Source: JBPBQZ01 sp050955105 (GTDB taxonomy: Bacteria; Pseudomonadota; Gammaproteobacteria; Burkholderiales; Burkholderiaceae). From it: a DNA stretch of 48,680 nucleotides. The notes beneath the pieces were generated by a model, which saw nothing but the letters and a program-made list of their open reading frames with translations, was not told the DNA's origin and searched no databases. Numbering within the stretch: the stretch's first letter is position 1; every line of letters starts with the position of its first letter. Where the stretch lies: positions 1-48,680 of the forward strand of contig JBPBQZ010000124.1 of the NCBI GenBank assembly GCA_050955105.1. The letters run 5' to 3'. The position numbers and the translations under genes were made by a program. Shown here piece by piece: positions 26,350-33,471 of the stretch.

Positions 26350-26372
26350 CGCGACGCTAAGCCAACATCAGG

Positions 26373-26394
26373 GCGGGGTGCCGCGGCGCCCCGC
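26373..26394. other. GC-rich inverted repeat between MFS gene and copC-like gene
   Basis: GCGGGGTGCC (26373-26382) pairs with GGCGCCCCGC (26385-26394), one G-U pair. The centre is only 2 nt, so the real loop must be larger. It lies between convergent genes and could help termination, but there is no T-run. Confidence 0.35.
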
Positions 26395-26423
26395 AATGGG
26401 CGGCGCGCCCGCGCGCCTGCGTA

Positions 26424-26795
26424 TTACCTAACGTCGAAAGAATAGTGCCCCTGGGTTCGATGTCCGTCGCTCGCGACAGCCACCCAGGCCACGGCGTAAT
26501 TCCCCGCTGGCAGGCTCTTCAAAGATACTTTCATCAACTTCTTGTCGACGCTATCGACCGTCGATTTGCCGGTTGTCACGTCGCGTCCTTGTGCATCGGT
26601 CACCTGCAGCGTGCTGAATGCCGGCTCGAGCGCGTTGTCGAATTCGATACTGACTTCGGCTGGGGCGCGCGCCAGCGATGCGCCCGCGTCCGGGCTTTGA
26701 TGCTTGGGATGCGCGTGCGCGAGTGCGTATTGCACGGGTGCCAATGTCAAGGCACTGGCGGCCATAATGGCCGCGAGAATGCTGGAAGTTTTCAT
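26424..26795 (-). CDS. CopC-domain periplasmic copper-binding protein
   Basis: A 123-residue exported protein of the CopC/YobA-like family. The signal peptide is MKTSSILAAIMAASALTLAP up to ALA (about 27). The mature N-terminus HAHPKHQSPDAG supplies the His ligands expected at the copper site. The beta-sandwich shows VSIEFDNALEPAFSTLQV and SLPAGNYAVAWVAVASDGH, and ends GHYSFDVR, all typical of CopC. CopD and other copper genes are absent nearby. An ATG at 26819 is possible but puts extra residues ahead of a good signal peptide. It probably buffers or delivers copper in the periplasm (inference). Confidence 0.88.
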   Translation of the reverse strand: MKTSSILAAIMAASALTLAPVQYALAHAHPKHQSPDAGASLARAPAEVSIEFDNALEPAFSTLQVTDAQGRDVTTGKSTVDSVDKKLMKVSLKSLPAGNYAVAWVAVASDGHRTQGHYSFDVR

Positions 26796-26977
26796 GGATG
26801 GGTAAGCGGTTTGCCGCATGTCGTAAGGCGCGGTGAAGCGATAAATCGAGGCTGCCGATTATGCCATCCGATATGCGGATACTTCTAAGCGCACATACCG
26901 CCGATCTCAAAATACTGGAGCGTTTACGCGATCTTTTGTGCGCCATTTCAGCGCGCCTGCGACCAATCGCCGCCGTT

Positions 26978-27907
26978 TTATAACGGCACCCTTTGTCGGC
27001 ATACAGTCAGCACCAGTTGCCGGAGCCAGCGATGCACCGGGTCGGCTTCTAAACGAGGGTGCCACATCAGCGATACCGTGATTTTCTCGGTCGTGACTGG
27101 CAGCTCGAAAGCGTAGGTGACGCGGGACAGGGCCGATTCTTGATCTTCCGCTCGATTGCTCAGAAATGACGCAGGCACCAGCGCTATCAAATCACAGGCT
27201 CTAGCCACGGCCAGCGCAGTGTGAAAGCTTGGGACCGTGGCGACAATCGTTCGCTCTAAGCCTAAAGCAGCCAATGCTTGATCTACTGGTCCGCTTGCGC
27301 GCCCGTGGCGTGATACGACAACGTGGCCGAAGGCGACGTAGCGTTCAGCCGTTACTTCGCGCTCGAGTTCGAGCGGATGGCCCTTTCTGACCACACCGAC
27401 AAAGCGATCCCGGAGCAGCGCCTGCACGCGGACTTCCGGTCCCATCGCATTTAAGACACCGATCTCGAGATCGGCCGAACCTTCTCGCAGATGCGCTGCG
27501 GTCTTCTCAAGCTTGGGCGCGAAGCGCAAATGCACGCGCGGCGCGATGGCCGTTGCCGCGGCGATAAGCGGCGCACCGAAGACCTCCACAAAGCCATCGT
27601 TGGCGCGAATCGTAAAGGTTCGCTGCAGCGTTGAGAAATCCGGCTCCGTGGTTGAGGGATGAAGTAGGGCACGTGCCTCGTGAAGCGCATTTTGAGTGCG
27701 CTCACGCAGCGCCTCGGCATGGGGAGTCAAAACCATGCGGCGGCCCGCGCGCACCAGCAGCGGATCCCCGATCACCTCGCGCAGCCGAGCCAACGTTCGG
27801 CTCATCGCCGATGCACTCAATCCCAGCCGCCGTGCGGCACTGGCCACGCTGCCATCGGCGAGCAGCACATCGAGTGCGATGAGCAGGTTTAAATCGGGGT
27901 CGGCCAT
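26978..27907 (-). CDS. LysR-family transcriptional regulator
   Basis: A 309-residue LysR regulator. The N-terminal winged helix-turn-helix has DLNLLIALDVLLADGSVASA, RRLGLSASAMSRTLARLRE and GDPLLVRAGRRMVLT. An effector-binding domain follows from about residue 90 (FTIRANDGFVEVFGAPLI). It is divergent from an SDR gene with 175 bp between start codons, the usual setting for a LysR protein controlling its neighbour and itself. The effector is unknown. The intergenic stretch holds an AT-rich TTGTATAAG (about 27949-27957), but no clear T-N11-A box was placed. Confidence 0.92.
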   Translation of the reverse strand: MADPDLNLLIALDVLLADGSVASAARRLGLSASAMSRTLARLREVIGDPLLVRAGRRMVLTPHAEALRERTQNALHEARALLHPSTTEPDFSTLQRTFTIRANDGFVEVFGAPLIAAATAIAPRVHLRFAPKLEKTAAHLREGSADLEIGVLNAMGPEVRVQALLRDRFVGVVRKGHPLELEREVTAERYVAFGHVVVSRHGRASGPVDQALAALGLERTIVATVPSFHTALAVARACDLIALVPASFLSNRAEDQESALSRVTYAFELPVTTEKITVSLMWHPRLEADPVHRWLRQLVLTVCRQRVPL

Positions 27908-28082
27908 GCCCGATCGTAGCAGGAACAGTCCTGATATGGCGTTTGGTGCATTGTATAAGTGTGATCGATGCGTCTTCCGCCATGTCTCGCGGATGAATAT
28001 ATTTCCTGGACCGATTTGGCAGCAAGCGTGCGCAATTCGTCAATGCGACGTTCGAACAGGATTCATCATCAGAGAGCCATCG

Positions 28083-28787
28083 ATGCAAAACTCATCTCCA
28101 CAGAAAACCGTCCTCCTCATCGGTGCATCCCGCGGTCTTGGTTTCGCGATGGTCGAGGAATACCTTAAGCGCGACTGGCGAGTGATCGCCACCGGGCGGC
28201 AGGGCGCCACGCAAAAGTTGCTGCGACTCGCGCAAACTTCGCTTGGAATGCTCGAAGTTGAAACAGTCGACATCACCATTCCAGAACAGGTCGCCGCGCT
28301 ACACGGTCGTGTCCAGGGTCGGCAACTGGATGTGCTTTTCGTGAATGCCGGCGTCAAAAACGCTGATCGCGAAACCGTCGCCGACGTCTCGACCGAGGAA
28401 TTTGTACGCGTCATGGTGACGAACTCACTGAGTCCGCTGAGGGTCGTCGAGGCGTTTCAGGATCTGGTGCAACCGAGCGGAACGATCGGCATCATGTCGT
28501 CCGGTCAAGGCAGCGTCACGAACAATACCAACGGCAATTACGAGGTTTACCGAGGCAGCAAGGCTGCTCTGAACATGTTCATGCGCAGCTATGCCGCGCG
28601 CCACCAGAACGACGCAAAGACCTTGTTGCTGATGGCGCCCGGATGGGTTCGCACGGACATGGGCGGTCCTGAAGCGCGTCTGAGCGTCGAAGAAAGCATT
28701 CCGAATTTGTTGAACACGATGGAGGCGTATGCGGGCCGGTCTGGGTTGCATTACCTGGATTACCTCGGGAGAGATGTTCCTTGGTGA
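28083..28787 (+). CDS. Short-chain dehydrogenase/reductase (SDR)
   Basis: A 234-residue cytoplasmic NAD(P)-dependent oxidoreductase. It has a Rossmann glycine motif in LLIGASRGLGFAMVEEYL, a basic loop after strand 2 (ATGRQG) that suggests NADPH, NAG in FVNAGV, and catalytic Tyr and Lys in YRGSKAALNMF. The Ser of the triad is in IGIMSSGQGS. The tail PGWVRTDMGGPEA is a typical SDR substrate-loop start. The ATG at 28083 follows the intergenic region and puts the glycine motif at residue 13. Probably controlled by the divergent LysR gene. The end overlaps an AbrB-like gene remnant. Substrate unknown. Confidence 0.9.
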   Translation: MQNSSPQKTVLLIGASRGLGFAMVEEYLKRDWRVIATGRQGATQKLLRLAQTSLGMLEVETVDITIPEQVAALHGRVQGRQLDVLFVNAGVKNADRETVADVSTEEFVRVMVTNSLSPLRVVEAFQDLVQPSGTIGIMSSGQGSVTNNTNGNYEVYRGSKAALNMFMRSYAARHQNDAKTLLLMAPGWVRTDMGGPEARLSVEESIPNLLNTMEAYAGRSGLHYLDYLGRDVPW

Positions 28788-28856
28788 ATTTACGTCGAAG
28801 GGCCAAGTGACGATTCCGATAACGTGCGCAAGCAGCTCGGGTTATCCGGCGGGAAC
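28774..28856 (+). pseudogene. Decayed SpoVT-AbrB/MazE-type antitoxin fragment with frameshift
   Basis: The frame from the ATG at 28774 reads FTSKGQVTIP at 28789-28818. A gap of 5 nt instead of 6 then moves the reading to VRKQLGLSGGN (28824-28856). Together they match the start of AbrB-type swapped-hairpin domains (TSKGQVTIP-xx-VRKQLGL). The rest of the domain and any toxin gene are missing. The beginning overlaps the SDR stop codon, so the fragment probably arrived by recombination. Seen directly: two motif halves in two frames. Inference: a dead antitoxin gene. Confidence 0.7.
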
Positions 28857-28865
28857 CATAACTGG

Positions 28866-28893
28866 CTGACGCAAATTCATTATTTAACATAAT
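28866..28893 (+). promoter_or_regulatory. Candidate promoter of the aspartate carbamoyltransferase gene
   Basis: CTGACG (28866-28871), 16-bp spacer, CATAAT (28888-28893). The -35 is weak and the -10 good. It would give a leader of about 150 nt. Confidence 0.4.
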
Positions 28894-29007
28894 ACGAATT
28901 ATCAACTTAATGGACGGCGTCCGCAGTGCCGGTCCGGTGTCAGGATCCCCGGTTTAACAGCAGCTTGCGCCTCAGCTGCAATGCCGTATCGGACATTGAT
29001 TACGACG

Positions 29008-29033
29008 TTCGGTCGCTTGTCAGGCCGACCGAA
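29008..29033 (+). promoter_or_regulatory. Hairpin in the leader of the aspartate carbamoyltransferase gene
   Basis: TTCGGTCG (29008-29015) pairs perfectly with CGACCGAA (29026-29033) around a 10-nt loop, ending 21 nt before the start codon. No T-run follows, so it may act on translation or mRNA stability rather than termination. Confidence 0.4.
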
Positions 29034-29054
29034 TAGCTACACAATGCGTACATC

Positions 29055-30338
29055 ATGACGACTCCCACCACAACTGTTACTCAGCAAGTGTTGTTGCGCG
29101 ACGCCATGCGGCGTCTTTCCATGACGCGCGACGGCTTCGCCGAGAGAATTGGCGCGCGCCGCCGCACTCTGGACACCTGGCTGCTTCCCGACGACTCAAA
29201 CGAGTTCCGCGCCATGCCTGAAGTGGCACGCCGTTTTGTTTCCGAGATTCTCGGCCGCGCGCCCGCAGCCGAGGCATCGACAACGCAGAGCGTATATCAC
29301 CCGCCATTGAGCCGGCACCTGCTGTCAGTCGAGCAATTCAATCGTGACGCGGTAGAAGACTTGTTCGCGTTATCAGACGCTCTGCTGCCTGTCGCGCACC
29401 GTCGCAAGGTAACTCGTGTACTGGAAGGCGCGGTGCTCGCCAACCTTTTCTTCGAGGCGAGCACGCGCACGCGCATCAGCTTCGGGGCGGCGTTTTGCCG
29501 CTTGGGCGGCGCGGTGTGCGACACCACGGGTTTCACGTTCTCTTCGATGGCCAAGGGCGAGTCGCTGCGCGACACCAGCCGGGTGGTCAGCGGTTATGTC
29601 GACGCCATCGTATTGAGGCATCCGGAACAGGGTTCGGCGGCCGAGTTCGCATCCGCTACCAACGTGCCGGTGGTCAACGGCGGCGATGGCGCCGGTGAGC
29701 ATCCAACCCAGGCATTGCTCGATCTGTACACAATTCAACGCGAGTTTTCTCGGCTGGGCAAACAGGTCGACGGATCGCACATTGCCTTAGTGGGAGACCT
29801 CAGGTATGGCCGCACGGTCCATTCGCTGATGAAGTTGCTGTCGCTGTACCGTGGGATGCGCTTCACACTGGTTTCCCCAGCGACGCTTACCATGCCGACT
29901 GGCATCGTGGAGCACGCCGCGAGTCGCGGCCATGCGGTCGAGGTGCACCACTCTCTTGAGGCGCTGTCGGATGCAGACGTCGTTTATGCAACGCGCATTC
30001 AGCGCGAACGGCTCGCTGGCGAGTTCTCGGAAGATGACGCCGCTGTACTGCGCCTCGATGCTGCCAGCGTTTCAGCGCATTGCCGCCCTGATGTCGTATT
30101 GATGCACCCGTTGCCGCGCGACAGCCGCCCAGGTGCGAACGACTTGTCGAGCGATCTGGACACGGATTCAAGGCTGGCGATTTTTCGCCAAACCGACAAC
30201 GGCATCCCGGTGCGCATGGCGATCTTCGCTCAACTGCTCGGGGTAGACCGCTTGGTGCAACGCTCGATGCACGATGCGCGCTGGACGCCACCAGCGCACA
30301 TCCGACCAGACGATGCGCCATTCGACATGTTTTTCTGA
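29055..30338 (+). CDS. pyrB: Aspartate carbamoyltransferase with N-terminal helical (HTH-like) extension
   Basis: A 427-residue protein. Residues about 90-400 follow the E. coli PyrB catalytic chain closely: carbamoyl-phosphate loop FFEASTRTRISF (STRT near 135), DAIVLRHP, NGGDGAGEHPTQALLDLYTI, GDLRYGRTVHSLMKLL, TRIQRERL and HPLPR. It should condense carbamoyl phosphate and aspartate in pyrimidine synthesis. Residues 10-70 are extra: RDAMRRLSMTRDGFAERIG plus RRRTLDTWLLPDD look like a small helix-turn-helix of the kind seen in plasmid-type regulators. No pyrI regulatory gene is nearby, so the extension may replace it or bind nucleic acid (inference). Burkholderiales often carry this longer form beside a normal PyrB. 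The start codon lacks an evident ribosome site. Confidence 0.9.
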   Translation: MTTPTTTVTQQVLLRDAMRRLSMTRDGFAERIGARRRTLDTWLLPDDSNEFRAMPEVARRFVSEILGRAPAAEASTTQSVYHPPLSRHLLSVEQFNRDAVEDLFALSDALLPVAHRRKVTRVLEGAVLANLFFEASTRTRISFGAAFCRLGGAVCDTTGFTFSSMAKGESLRDTSRVVSGYVDAIVLRHPEQGSAAEFASATNVPVVNGGDGAGEHPTQALLDLYTIQREFSRLGKQVDGSHIALVGDLRYGRTVHSLMKLLSLYRGMRFTLVSPATLTMPTGIVEHAASRGHAVEVHHSLEALSDADVVYATRIQRERLAGEFSEDDAAVLRLDAASVSAHCRPDVVLMHPLPRDSRPGANDLSSDLDTDSRLAIFRQTDNGIPVRMAIFAQLLGVDRLVQRSMHDARWTPPAHIRPDDAPFDMFF

Positions 30339-30362
30339 ATCAAGAACTCTCCGCTTTCAACA

Positions 30363-30620
30363 TCAGTTCGACGTCACCTGCGACATCTCGATCGCGGTGA
30401 CCACACGCGCTGCACCCGCCGCACCTGTCTGGACCGAGTAGCGTACGGTCTGCGTGGTGGTGAAAGACGGCTTGGCCGGATCGGGATATTCGCGGCTATA
30501 GGAAAAGCCACCAAGCTGTTCCGATTGCGCCGGACCCAACGCCGCGCGCACTTTACCAACCGCTGAATCGATGCCGGGCACGCCAAGACTGATGCTTTGC
30601 AACGAGATGGGTGCGGCCAC
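30363..30620 (-). CDS. Small hypothetical protein
   Basis: An 85-residue frame starting at GTG, 23 bp downstream of panE on the same strand and ending 24 bp from the convergent pyrB. Composition is protein-like (MAAPISLQSISLGVPGIDSA, then SREYPDPAKPSFTTTQTVRY). It has no signal peptide, helix or known motif I recognise. The fit between two neighbours without overlap supports a real gene; the lack of a ribosome site before the GTG weakens it. Confidence 0.5.
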   Translation of the reverse strand: MAAPISLQSISLGVPGIDSAVGKVRAALGPAQSEQLGGFSYSREYPDPAKPSFTTTQTVRYSVQTGAAGAARVVTAIEMSQVTSN

Positions 30621-30643
30621 GCAATAAGTAATCTAACCGCCAG

Positions 30644-31561
30644 CTATGCGAGCTGCGCTGCCTGCCCGCTCACCTGCTTGCTTTCCAGCAACTTCACCAG
30701 GCTATGCAGCACCCGGTTCACCGGCGTCGGTATGCCATGCGCTGCGCCGCGGCGTGCGATCAAGCCGTTCAGATGATCGATCTCACTGCGTTTGCCGCGC
30801 GCCAGGTCTTGCGCGGTCGATGAGTACTGGGTGGGCATGGTCTCGATGATGCGCCGAATGTTGTAGTGGACGTCGCCTTCCACGACAACGCCTTCGGCCT
30901 GGGCCACGGCCAGGCACTCGGCAATGATATCTTGCATGACCGCCGGGACGCCCTCGCCTTGCACCTGTTGGCCGTACGTCAATTGCGTGATGGCCGAGAT
31001 GGCGTTGTAGGCGCAATTCAGAATCAGCTTGGCCCAAAGCGCGCCGCGTACGTTATCCGAGATGTCGGTGGGAACGCCCGCGGCCACGAATGCGCGAGCG
31101 ATTTCTTCACCCAGCGGCGACGGCTCGATCACTAGTTCACCACGGCCGTGGTGCTTCACGTATCCCGGCCCCGCCATTTCGGTTGCGACATAGACGACTG
31201 CCGCCGCCACCTGCTGGGAAACTTCGACGCGCAGTCGATCGGCATTATCCACGCCATTTTGCAGCGTCAGCAGCAAGGTATCGGCTCCCAGATATGGACG
31301 CAGCTCGGCGGCGGCGCTCTCGGTGTCGGTCGACTTCACACAGAACAGCACTAATTGCGCACCGCTGACCGCGCTGGCTTGCGTGCTGGCCGACAAGCGG
31401 ATGCGTTCATCGAAGCTGCGGGCCTGCAGGCGCAAGCCGTCGCGCTCGATCGCCTCGACGTGTGAGGCGCGACCTATCAACACCACGTCGTGTCCGGCAC
31501 GTGCCAACATGCCGCCGTAGTAGCAGCCCACTGCTCCAGCACCCATCACAGCCACTTTCAT
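30644..31561 (-). CDS. panE: 2-dehydropantoate 2-reductase (ketopantoate reductase)
   Basis: A 305-residue enzyme reducing 2-dehydropantoate to pantoate with NADPH in pantothenate and CoA synthesis. The N-terminal Rossmann motif is MKVAVMGAGAVGCYYGGML; Arg31 in IGRASH fits NADPH binding. CVKSTDT and TLQNGVDN follow, then the catalytic Lys with its Asn partner in LWAKLILNCAYNAISAIT. The C-terminal helical domain is seen in IPTPVNRVLHSLVKLLE. Several PanE paralogs act on other 2-ketoacids, and no other pan gene is near, so the exact substrate is not certain. It may be cotranscribed with the small gene downstream. Confidence 0.88.
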   Translation of the reverse strand: MKVAVMGAGAVGCYYGGMLARAGHDVVLIGRASHVEAIERDGLRLQARSFDERIRLSASTQASAVSGAQLVLFCVKSTDTESAAAELRPYLGADTLLLTLQNGVDNADRLRVEVSQQVAAAVVYVATEMAGPGYVKHHGRGELVIEPSPLGEEIARAFVAAGVPTDISDNVRGALWAKLILNCAYNAISAITQLTYGQQVQGEGVPAVMQDIIAECLAVAQAEGVVVEGDVHYNIRRIIETMPTQYSSTAQDLARGKRSEIDHLNGLIARRGAAHGIPTPVNRVLHSLVKLLESKQVSGQAAQLA

Positions 31562-31711
31562 ATCTGCCAGGCTCCGCGCTTAATAGTCCGCACTGCCGCG
31601 GCTATAAGCCGTGGCAGCATTCGAGACCGGAAAATAACATAGGAAGGCATAGCAAGCCGCGGCGCGGCGCGCCGCGCCAGAGAAACCGCCCGATCGCCCT
31701 CTGCTGTCGGC

Positions 31712-32158
31712 TTATCGCTCATCGATCCAGGCATCCGGGGCGCGTACCGGCTGGCGGGCGCGCAGCAATGCCCGGTCGGTGAAGAAATGCCGCAACCGCT
31801 GCCACGCGCTGAAAACGCCCTTGGGTTGCCGGATCGCGCTGGTGAGCGTGACGTTTACCGGCGTCTCGGAATCGGTGCTGATCCAGATCTTCTCGCCACG
31901 GTTCAACGGTAGGCTCTGTCCCGCTTCGAGCCAGTGGTCATAGTGGAAGAATATCCGCGTCACCCACACCCGTGCATGGTTGATGCACAGGTCGGCATCC
32001 GCCTCCACGCGCCACGGCAAGGTCTCGCCGCGTTGCACGCTCAGGTGAATCACCATGTTCACGGGTGAACCGGCGGTCTTGGAGCCGCCAGCTTGTGAAG
32101 ATTGAGAGCCGGGTTGAAGCCCGCGCTGACTGCTCGACTGGTCGCTTGAATCGTCCAT
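31712..32158 (-). CDS. DUF2917 family protein
   Basis: A 148-residue protein. After a polar Ser/Gln/Gly-rich N-terminus (about 1-33), the DUF2917 core runs from about 35 to 105: PWRVEADADLCINHARVWVT, HYDHWLEAGQSLPLNRGEK and IWISTD, a cupin-like small beta domain found mainly in beta- and gammaproteobacteria and of unknown role. The C-terminus is basic and Trp-containing. No signal peptide. The start has a GGAG site 6 nt upstream. That site lies in a hairpin, and an intrinsic terminator lies just before it, so expression is probably controlled in the leader. Confidence 0.85.
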   Translation of the reverse strand: MDDSSDQSSSQRGLQPGSQSSQAGGSKTAGSPVNMVIHLSVQRGETLPWRVEADADLCINHARVWVTRIFFHYDHWLEAGQSLPLNRGEKIWISTDSETPVNVTLTSAIRQPKGVFSAWQRLRHFFTDRALLRARQPVRAPDAWIDER

Positions 32159-32164
32159 CTTCTT

Positions 32165-32189
32165 CTCCGTCGTTGAACCGAAGACGGAG
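32165..32189 (-). promoter_or_regulatory. Hairpin burying the ribosome binding site of the DUF2917 gene
   Basis: On the minus strand CTCCGTC (32189-32183) pairs with GACGGAG (32171-32165). The right arm contains the GGAG ribosome site that lies 6 nt before the ATG at 32158. Formation should reduce translation. Confidence 0.6.
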
Positions 32190-32194
32190 TGCCG

Positions 32195-32226
32195 AAAAAA
32201 AAGCCCAACCGTTTTCGGTAGGGCTT
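32195..32226 (-). terminator. Intrinsic terminator or attenuator ahead of the DUF2917 gene
   Basis: On the minus strand AAGCCC-T-ACCG pairs with CGGT-T-GGGCTT (6 + 4 bp with one mismatch) around a 4-nt loop, followed by six further T. Only about 5 bp separate it from the ribosome-site hairpin, too little for a separate promoter. Confidence 0.8.
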
Positions 32227-32336
32227 GTGGTTTCGTGCATTTTTCTCGCTACTTATTCCGCACACACGCCCTCGACGAAGCACCCATATGGGCATTCGCT
32301 CGTTTAATGACGGCCGAGGTCGGAATCTTTTGCATG
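32195..32336 (-). ncRNA. Candidate 140-nt leader RNA or small RNA
   Basis: Bounded by a promoter (32343-32371) and a terminator with a long U-tail. It could be a free small RNA or the attenuated leader of DUF2917. It also contains a 28-codon frame beginning at ATG 32335 (MQKIPTSAVIKRANAHMG...) and ending at 32249, a possible leader peptide. No known RNA family is recognised. Confidence 0.4.
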
Positions 32337-32342
32337 ACGATG

Positions 32343-32371
32343 ATTGTGTTCGGACAGGTTAAGACTGTCAA
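32343..32371 (-). promoter_or_regulatory. Sigma-70-type promoter on the minus strand
   Basis: On the minus strand a perfect TTGACA (32371-32366), 17-bp spacer, then CACAAT (32348-32343). The predicted transcript start is near 32336, about 140 nt before the terminator at 32195-32226. Confidence 0.6.
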
Positions 32372-32842
32372 CGATAATATTGGCATAGCAAGCAGATTTA
32401 ATGGGACACTCGGCATTAATGAGACAGCCGGCGTTGACCACGCCACGGTAGCCTTGGCATCCCTCCATCGAAATACTTCACCCATGCTCGCGTCCGAGCG
32501 CTATCGCCGCTCGCCTGATGCGCGGTTTTCCGCCCTCTGCTGTCCGCTGCTTCTTCTCGAGTTTCAGACAACTCAGCCAATCGGGCCGCCTTGAAGATTT
32601 TCCGATGGCGGTTACAGAGGCTGTCGCAAAAACTCAACAACCGTTCTAATCCGCCTGTCCGGTTTCGCGGCGGCCCTCTTTTCAACGTCAATGCACTGCA
32701 ACGCCTGTTGCACACTCACATCACAACGGCGTTCGCACGCATGACGTTTCGCATCGACACACCGCCAGGGCGAGACGGTCAAGCGCGATCACGCGCAGTC
32801 CCGGTGCGGCCATGCCTGGCCGAGCAAAAACAAGGAGTCGCT
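32372..32842. other. Noncoding stretch upstream of the DUF2844 gene
   Basis: No gene is supported between the minus-strand promoter and the DUF2844 start. Around 32616-32634 the text GAGGCTGTCGCAAAAACTC resembles ends of some insertion sequences, but no transposase or second end is present. Confidence 0.4.
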
Positions 32843-33388
32843 ATGGAATTGCCGATGGTACGTAGCCGCCGCGGCGGCAGCATAGAGCGCGCATTATCGA
32901 CCGCGCAGCGTACAACCCTGAGGGGTGCGCTGATGCTTGCGGCCTTGTCGGTGACCGTGCCCGCGCATGCGGTGCTGGGCGGCGCGCCCATGACGCCGCC
33001 CGACGGCGCCAGCCCGGGCCGCGCCTTCAACCACGTTGCCAGCGGGAGCGGCGCATCGTCGACCACTGCGCCTTACAGCGTGCGCAGCACGACGCTGGCT
33101 AATGGCACGGTCGTCAACGAATACATCGGCAGCGATGGCAAGGTGTTCGGCATCGGCTGGAATGGACCCCGCGTGCCGGATCTGCCAAGCATGCTCGGCA
33201 GTTATTTTGCGCCATATACGCAAGGCATCGAGGCCGAGCGCGCCAATGGGCAGCACAGCCATGGACCAGTTTCGGTAGCGGGCGTGGGCTTGATCGTGCA
33301 CTCAGGCGGTCATCCCGGCATGTTCGCAGGTCAAGCCTACTTGCCGCAGGCCTTGCCCGCTGGCGTCGACCCTACTGACATTCAATGA
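32843..33388 (+). CDS. DUF2844 family exported protein
   Basis: A 181-residue predicted periplasmic protein. The start at 32843 has a strong AAGGAG site 6 nt upstream; the open frame before it is discarded. The signal peptide has a basic N-region, core LMLAALSVTV and cleavage at AHA (about 43). The mature part begins VLGGAP and has YSVRSTTLANGTVVNEYIG and KVFGIGWNGPRVPDLPSMLG, the pattern of DUF2844, a family of unknown function in Burkholderiales. It immediately precedes a DUF3443 gene, the conserved pairing for this family, suggesting a joint envelope function. Confidence 0.85.
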   Translation: MELPMVRSRRGGSIERALSTAQRTTLRGALMLAALSVTVPAHAVLGGAPMTPPDGASPGRAFNHVASGSGASSTTAPYSVRSTTLANGTVVNEYIGSDGKVFGIGWNGPRVPDLPSMLGSYFAPYTQGIEAERANGQHSHGPVSVAGVGLIVHSGGHPGMFAGQAYLPQALPAGVDPTDIQ

Positions 33389-33471
33389 CGGCCCGGAGCT
33401 CCTCGATGCCCATCGATTCCATTAAGGCACCCGCGCGGCGCGGGCATAACGACCAGGCAGGAAAGACCATC

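Noticed and set aside
32249..32485. 78-codon minus-strand gene ahead of the terminator
   Set aside because: The proposed promoter lies inside this frame and no ribosome site precedes its first ATG; only a short leader peptide from 32335 remains plausible.
32616..32640. GAGGCTGTCGCAAAAACTC as an insertion-sequence end
   Set aside because: No transposase, second inverted end or target duplication is visible; only a weak resemblance.
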